A DNA stretch of 64,000 nucleotides, taken from Anaerolineaceae bacterium UBA2260 (GTDB taxonomy: Bacteria > Chloroflexota > Anaerolineae > Anaerolineales > Anaerolineaceae). This document shows positions 59,905-64,000 of the stretch, in pieces; position 1 is the first letter of the stretch; each line of letters starts with the position of its first letter. The translations under genes were made by a program, and so were the position numbers. The DNA is taken from contig DDXM01000003.1 of the NCBI GenBank assembly GCA_002347485.1, forward strand, positions 1 through 64,000, given 5' to 3'. Under the pieces are notes generated by a model, which worked only from the letters and a program-made list of their open reading frames with translations, was not told where the DNA came from and searched no databases.

Positions 59905-60815
59905 TACCGAAAGATTCCCGTGAGTAACACGACAGCCAGCAAGAGCAACAGTGAAGTGACGATCCCCGCAGCCCACAGGAAATAAGCGATTGTCTGAGAA
60001 TCAGGTTTTCGATAGGCATAGAAGCCACCGATCAAATCAGCCAGGTTCATCAACACCCCTATCACTGGCAGCAACAGCAGGCGGCTCGACGCCACCGCCT
60101 CCAAAGGTTGCCCTGTCCTGTCGTACCTCAATGGAACAAGCTCTTTGAAAGGGATCAGCAGGCTGGTGACCAGCAGCAGGAGGATGGCAAGCGCCGCGCT
60201 TACAGGCACGAGCACCCTGCCCAATTTATCCTTGAACACCTGGCTGAAAAAGGCTGCGGGTACGGCTGTGTGGGCGGATATTGGTGCCAGGCTGCCCATT
60301 TCGATGACCCGCTGAAAACAACGCGTAAAATCTGCCGCGTCTTCCGGAGACAAAATGAGGGTCTTATTAAATGTTGAGACGATCACAAGCGAAGATGCAT
60401 CGCTGGCGATGAACTCCAACCTGCCCAGCTCCTGGTGGTTCGATTCACCCAGAATAGCACCAGGCAATGAAAAACGCGGAAGTCTTAAAGGAACCACAAG
60501 GTCGGAAGCCTCCCTCACCCATAACACCTCTGTCAACGGGACATCCTCAGAGCGCAACCCCCAGCGTATGCGCAGTCCGTCGCGTTCAATTGTGTATGAG
60601 GCATGCAACAATGCGTAACCCCGATAAGCGATAAACGGCAGCAATGCGATGAGGAGAAGTGAACCGACCAGGTAAAGAACCAACGACCAGCCAACTGGAC
60701 GTAAAAAAATTTGGATCATCAACGCGACGATCCCCGCCGCTACCAGCAGGAAAATACCCACATGCAGGATCAATCCATGGTTTCTTGGCGGTCGGAAAAC
60801 CTGCTGGTCAGTCAT
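59904..60815 (-). CDS. PH-domain-containing membrane protein
   Basis: The 303-residue protein has two N-terminal membrane helices, a central region (about 70-165: IERDGLRIRWGLRSEDVPL, VVPLRLPRFSLPG) resembling bacterial PH domains, and two or three C-terminal membrane helices. Such proteins are structural or regulatory at the membrane. The stop is shared with the DUF92 start, so the two are coupled. No enzyme motif is seen. Confidence 0.6.
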   Translation of the reverse strand: MTDQQVFRPPRNHGLILHVGIFLLVAAGIVALMIQIFLRPVGWSLVLYLVGSLLLIALLPFIAYRGYALLHASYTIERDGLRIRWGLRSEDVPLTEVLWVREASDLVVPLRLPRFSLPGAILGESNHQELGRLEFIASDASSLVIVSTFNKTLILSPEDAADFTRCFQRVIEMGSLAPISAHTAVPAAFFSQVFKDKLGRVLVPVSAALAILLLLVTSLLIPFKELVPLRYDRTGQPLEAVASSRLLLLPVIGVLMNLADLIGGFYAYRKPDSQTIAYFLWAAGIVTSLLLLLAVVLLTGIFR

Positions 60816-60830
60816 AAGGTTATGAGTGAG

Positions 60831-62018
60831 TTATCCGGGCAGGCTTTCTGCCAGCAACCGGCAGACCAGATCCACCTGGTCTTCCGTCATCATTCCGGAG
60901 AAGGGCAGCGCTAAACCGCGCTTGCCAAGGTCTTCCGTCACCGGGTAGTCTCCCACCTGGTAATCAAACTGGTTGACGATGTACGGCTGCAGGTGGATCG
61001 GCAGGAAATACGGTCGCACCGGTACGCCTTTCACCGCCAGCCTGGCTGCGATGGCGTCGCGGTCCAGCCCTGCATCAAAGCGAATGACATAGACAAACCA
61101 CGAAACCCGCGTGGTATCCGGTACCACCTGCGGCGCTTCGACGCCGGGGATCTCCACCAACCGCTCAGCGTACCAATCGGCAACCCGTTGACGGTTGTCA
61201 AGCAATTTTTCAATACGCGCCAACTGGGCATCGCCCAAGGCCGCGCTCATTTCATTCATGCGGTAGTTATAGCCCAGGTGGGTATGCTGCAGCCAGGTAT
61301 CGCCGGGGGCGCGCCCCTGGTTGCGCAGCGCGCGCATGTATTGCGCAGCATCGCGGTCATCTGTCACGATCACCCCGCCTTCCCCGGTCGTGATCTGCTT
61401 ATTGGGATAGAAAGCGAACACGCCGTAATCGCCCTGCATGCCAACCCTTTGTGATTTATACTCTGCGCCCAGCGCTTCGCAGCTATCCTCGATCAGCTTG
61501 AGATGATATTGATCCGCGAGGGGTTTTATCCGATCATAATCCGCCGGCTGACCGAAAACATCGATCGCCAGGATGGCCTTCAATTTTCCCATGGATTCTG
61601 CCCCCTGCCGCGGAAGCCAGCGCCGCGCCGCGCTACCGCCCTTCGCCAGGTCTTCCACCGCCTGCGCGGCTAGCGCTGGGTCCATGTTACCGGTCAGCGG
61701 GTCAACATCCACAAACACCGGGATGCCTTTTTCGAACAGGATCACATTTGTCGAAGCGACGAAAGAGAATGGCGTGGTGAGCACCATGTCGCCGGGTTGA
61801 ATATCCGCTGCGCGGATGCAAAGATGCAACCCCGCCGTGCCCGAGTTGACGCCGATCGCCTCACGAGCCCCCACATATTCAGCAATATGGCGTTCAAAAT
61901 CATCGATCTTCGGCCCCATGCTCAGATTGGGGGTGTGCAAAACTGCCAGAACCGCCTCGCGCTCCGCGTCAGTGAGATCAGGCAACGACATTGGCACCAA
62001 GGGTTTCGAATTTTCCAT
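60831..62018 (-). CDS. DegT/DnrJ/EryC1/StrS-type sugar aminotransferase
   Basis: The 395-residue PLP enzyme has NSGTAGLHL, TTPFSFVAST, AIDVFGQPAD, IEDSCEALG (Asp178) and FYPNKQITTGEGG with the PLP lysine (Lys207). The pattern GYNYRMNEMSAALG also belongs to this family. Members add an amino group to nucleotide-linked keto sugars, and some (PseC/LegC) act in nonulosonate synthesis. An insertion of about 20 residues (around 126-145) is unusual. It is about 31 kb from the glycan locus, so a link to it is open. A ribosome site of GGAAGAGAG type lies upstream on the minus strand. Confidence 0.85.
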   Translation of the reverse strand: MENSKPLVPMSLPDLTDAEREAVLAVLHTPNLSMGPKIDDFERHIAEYVGAREAIGVNSGTAGLHLCIRAADIQPGDMVLTTPFSFVASTNVILFEKGIPVFVDVDPLTGNMDPALAAQAVEDLAKGGSAARRWLPRQGAESMGKLKAILAIDVFGQPADYDRIKPLADQYHLKLIEDSCEALGAEYKSQRVGMQGDYGVFAFYPNKQITTGEGGVIVTDDRDAAQYMRALRNQGRAPGDTWLQHTHLGYNYRMNEMSAALGDAQLARIEKLLDNRQRVADWYAERLVEIPGVEAPQVVPDTTRVSWFVYVIRFDAGLDRDAIAARLAVKGVPVRPYFLPIHLQPYIVNQFDYQVGDYPVTEDLGKRGLALPFSGMMTEDQVDLVCRLLAESLPG

Positions 62019-62047
62019 AAATTGATTTTACTCTCTTCCTGGGAGGT

Positions 62048-63784
62048 TTAATCGATCCGGCTTAATCCATCGAGTATGCTGCGCACAGCCCCTACCACCT
62101 GCTCCAATGGAACAATGCTTGATTCACCGGAAGCGCGCAGTTTCATTTCCACGCCGCCCTGCTTGAACGCCCGTTCGCTGACCGTGAGCCTGACGGGCAG
62201 CCCGATCAGGTCCGCGTCATTGAATTTCACCCCGGCAGAGTCCACTCGGTCGTCCACCAGCGGCTCCAGCCCGGCTTCCGTCAGGGCTGCTTCGATACTC
62301 GCCGCTATCCGGCTGGTGTCCACTTCCTTACCAGGTAGGATCACCATGTGAACCGGGTACGGCGCAACGGATGCCGGCCAGATTAAGCCGCGTTCGTCGT
62401 GGTGCTCCTCGGCGATACAGGCCATCAATCGCCCGACGCCGATGCCGTAAGAACCCATGATCACTGGTTGACTGCTGCCCTGCTCATCCAGGAAGGTGCA
62501 GCCCAACGCGTCAGAATAACGCGTGCCAAGTTTGAAAATGTTGCCCACTTCCACACCGCGCACCAACCGCATCGGCGCTCCGCATTCCGGGCAGGGGTCT
62601 CCCTCCCGCGCAGATGCGATGTCACCTGTGATGGTCGCCGAATAATCGCGCCCGTAATTCACATTACGCAGATGGAAACCGGCATCATTGGCGCCTGCCA
62701 CCAGGTTGGATGAACGCGCAACCAGGTCATCCACCACAACCATCACACCCTGCAACCCTACCGGAGAAGCGTAACCCGGTTGCGCGCCGCTCGCTATGAT
62801 CTCTTCATCCGTGGCCGGCCGCAGTTCGCTGGCTTTCACCAGGTTGGCTACCTTGGTTTCGTTGACTTCCATATCACCGCGCACAACGGCGAACACCAGC
62901 TTGTCCTGATCCCCGCCATCCGCGCTGAAATGCGCGCTAAAGAACACCGCCTTGGCGGTTTGTTCCGGGCTGATATTCAAGAAACGCGCCAGGTCCTCGA
63001 TCGAAGACGCGCCAGGGGTTGCCACCTTTTCGATTGGCAGCGCTTCTTCAGGTCGCGGGTCAGGTTTACGGAACATAGCCACCTGGCGATTGGCGGAATA
63101 CCCGCAGGCGTCGCAGAAGAGCAGGCTATCCTCCCCAATCGGCGTCAGGTACATGTATTCATGGGCTTCCTTGCCGCCCATCATCCCGCTATCCGAGCGT
63201 ACCGCCACCGCGGGTAACCCGCAGCGATTGAAGATCTTGAAATAAGCGTCATAATGGTTTTTGTACTGCGCGTCAAGCCCCTGCCAGTCGGCGTCCAGGC
63301 TGTACGAATCCAGCATGATGAACTCCCGCACACGGATCAACCCGGCGCGCGGGCGCGGATCGTCACGCCACTTGGTTTGCAAGTGGTAGATAAGCGCGGG
63401 CAGCTGGCGGTAGGAACGTATCGTCCCGCGCACCAGGTCAGAGACCACCTCTTCGTGCGTCATTGCCAGCACCATATCGTGACCGGTCTTGTCCTTGAAG
63501 CGACCCATCTCGCTGCCGATCTGGAAATAACGCCCGGTTTCCTTCCAGGTATCCGCAGGCTGTACCACAGGCATGAGAATTTCCTGCCCGCCGATGGTGT
63601 TCATCTCTTCGCGCATGATGGTCATAATATTGTGGATCACGCGGTAAGCCAGCGGGAGGTAACTGAAAATTCCCGCGCCTAACTGGCGGATGAAGCCGGC
63701 GCGCACCAGTAGTCGATGGCTGGCCACTTCTGCTTCGGTGGGATTTTCTCTTAACGTTAAACTGAAAAGCCGTGAAATACGCAT
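62048..63784 (-). CDS. proS: prolyl-tRNA synthetase
   Basis: The 578-residue class II synthetase has the bacterial ProS layout. The catalytic domain starts MRISRLFSLTLRENP and has LPLAYRVIHNI and a WRDDPRPRAGLIRVREF motif 2. An insertion (editing) domain covers about 225-400, with LPIEKVATPGASSIEDLA. Motif 3 is GSYGIGVGRLMACIAEE, followed by the anticodon-binding domain to the end. It charges tRNA-Pro with proline and its insertion domain clears mischarged alanine. AGGAA lies just before the ATG on the minus strand. Confidence 0.96.
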   Translation of the reverse strand: MRISRLFSLTLRENPTEAEVASHRLLVRAGFIRQLGAGIFSYLPLAYRVIHNIMTIMREEMNTIGGQEILMPVVQPADTWKETGRYFQIGSEMGRFKDKTGHDMVLAMTHEEVVSDLVRGTIRSYRQLPALIYHLQTKWRDDPRPRAGLIRVREFIMLDSYSLDADWQGLDAQYKNHYDAYFKIFNRCGLPAVAVRSDSGMMGGKEAHEYMYLTPIGEDSLLFCDACGYSANRQVAMFRKPDPRPEEALPIEKVATPGASSIEDLARFLNISPEQTAKAVFFSAHFSADGGDQDKLVFAVVRGDMEVNETKVANLVKASELRPATDEEIIASGAQPGYASPVGLQGVMVVVDDLVARSSNLVAGANDAGFHLRNVNYGRDYSATITGDIASAREGDPCPECGAPMRLVRGVEVGNIFKLGTRYSDALGCTFLDEQGSSQPVIMGSYGIGVGRLMACIAEEHHDERGLIWPASVAPYPVHMVILPGKEVDTSRIAASIEAALTEAGLEPLVDDRVDSAGVKFNDADLIGLPVRLTVSERAFKQGGVEMKLRASGESSIVPLEQVVGAVRSILDGLSRID

Positions 63785-63810
63785 GGGAATTTCCTGGTCC
63801 TTTTATTGGA

Positions 63811-64000
63811 TTAGAGCAGCATCAGCCAGGTCGCGGCTGCCCGCAGGAAGGCGGGCGCGGCTACGTGGTACGTCTTGCGCATGATCCAACCGAGCAATAG
63901 CCCCTGCACCAGCGCAATGATCAGGTTGGGCCATTCTGTGCCGAAGTCGGTGAATACCGGGTTGCCTGGCAGCTGCCACAGCACGTACAGCAAGCTCGTT
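63811..64000 (-). CDS. 3' end of a membrane protein, cut by the window edge
   Basis: The last 62 or so residues of a minus-strand frame run off the window. They contain hydrophobic stretches with WPNLIIALVQGLLLGWIMR and PAFLRAAATWLML near the C-terminus. No start is inside the window; TTG 63993 is only an internal codon. Function cannot be assigned. It ends 26 bases before proS. Confidence 0.5.
   Translation of the reverse strand, partial: TSLLYVLWQLPGNPVFTDFGTEWPNLIIALVQGLLLGWIMRKTYHVAAPAFLRAAATWLMLL

Overview
The window looks like a chromosomal segment of an uncultured-type Chloroflexi bacterium, most likely class Anaerolineae. This is an inference from gene content and style: moderately high GC with AT-rich promoters, short Shine-Dalgarno sites mixed with GTG/TTG starts, a DnaB-DnaD-DnaC replication cluster, Ras-like GTPase plus DUF4388 genes, TadE/TadG genes and several protein types often seen in that class. 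No rRNA, tRNA, CRISPR array or complete insertion sequence was recognised.

Region 1 (about 130-30101, all on the plus strand) is a 30 kb surface-polysaccharide locus. A strong promoter and a small inverted repeat precede a MarR/EPS-type regulator. Then come a GDP-fucose synthase-like epimerase, an ABC polysaccharide exporter (Wzm/Wzt, with a C-terminal glycan-recognition domain on Wzt), and genes for nonulosonic (sialic-like) acid synthesis and transfer. Two partly parallel nonulosonate sets are visible. Set A is a PseB-like dehydratase, an RmlD-like reductase, NeuB with a SAF domain and an SpsF-type cytidylyltransferase. Set B is an SDR, a CMP-sugar synthetase fused to a HAD phosphatase, and a NeuB without SAF. 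A third cytidylyltransferase follows. At least eight glycosyltransferases, two GT-C membrane proteins, a DUF115/GT42-like protein, a MoaD-like beta-grasp protein, dehydrogenases and one internally deleted glycosyltransferase complete the locus. Eight junctions are four-base start/stop overlaps, which implies translational coupling.

Region 2 (30109-42110) is mixed: glycine C-acetyltransferase-like and helicase-associated proteins on the minus strand; a four-gene plus-strand module (DUF4388 protein, Ras/MglA-like GTPase, unknown protein, DEDDh exonuclease); an unknown protein with a nucleotidyltransferase signature; a TolB-like lipoprotein; a 2'-5' RNA ligase-like protein with a YkvA protein; a lipoprotein whose signal peptide seems frameshifted; and a receiver-like protein fused to a catalytically dead IS200-type transposase domain.

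Region 3 (42132-64000) is mostly housekeeping: DNA polymerase I, a large TPR protein, a secreted protein with a probable leaderless promoter, two MFS paralogues, MscL, then the replication cluster DnaB/DnaD/tandem-AAA+ DnaC on the minus strand, a bifunctional nuclease, a degenerate response regulator, a TadE/TadE/TadG trio, DUF92 and PH-domain membrane proteins, a DegT-type aminotransferase, prolyl-tRNA synthetase and the 3' end of an unknown membrane protein.

The strongest candidates for something undescribed are the receiver/dead-transposase fusion, the nonulosonate route with a reductase where the aminotransferase should be, the GG-ending MoaD-like protein inside a glycan locus, the NTase-like orphan and the tandem helicase-loader ATPase.
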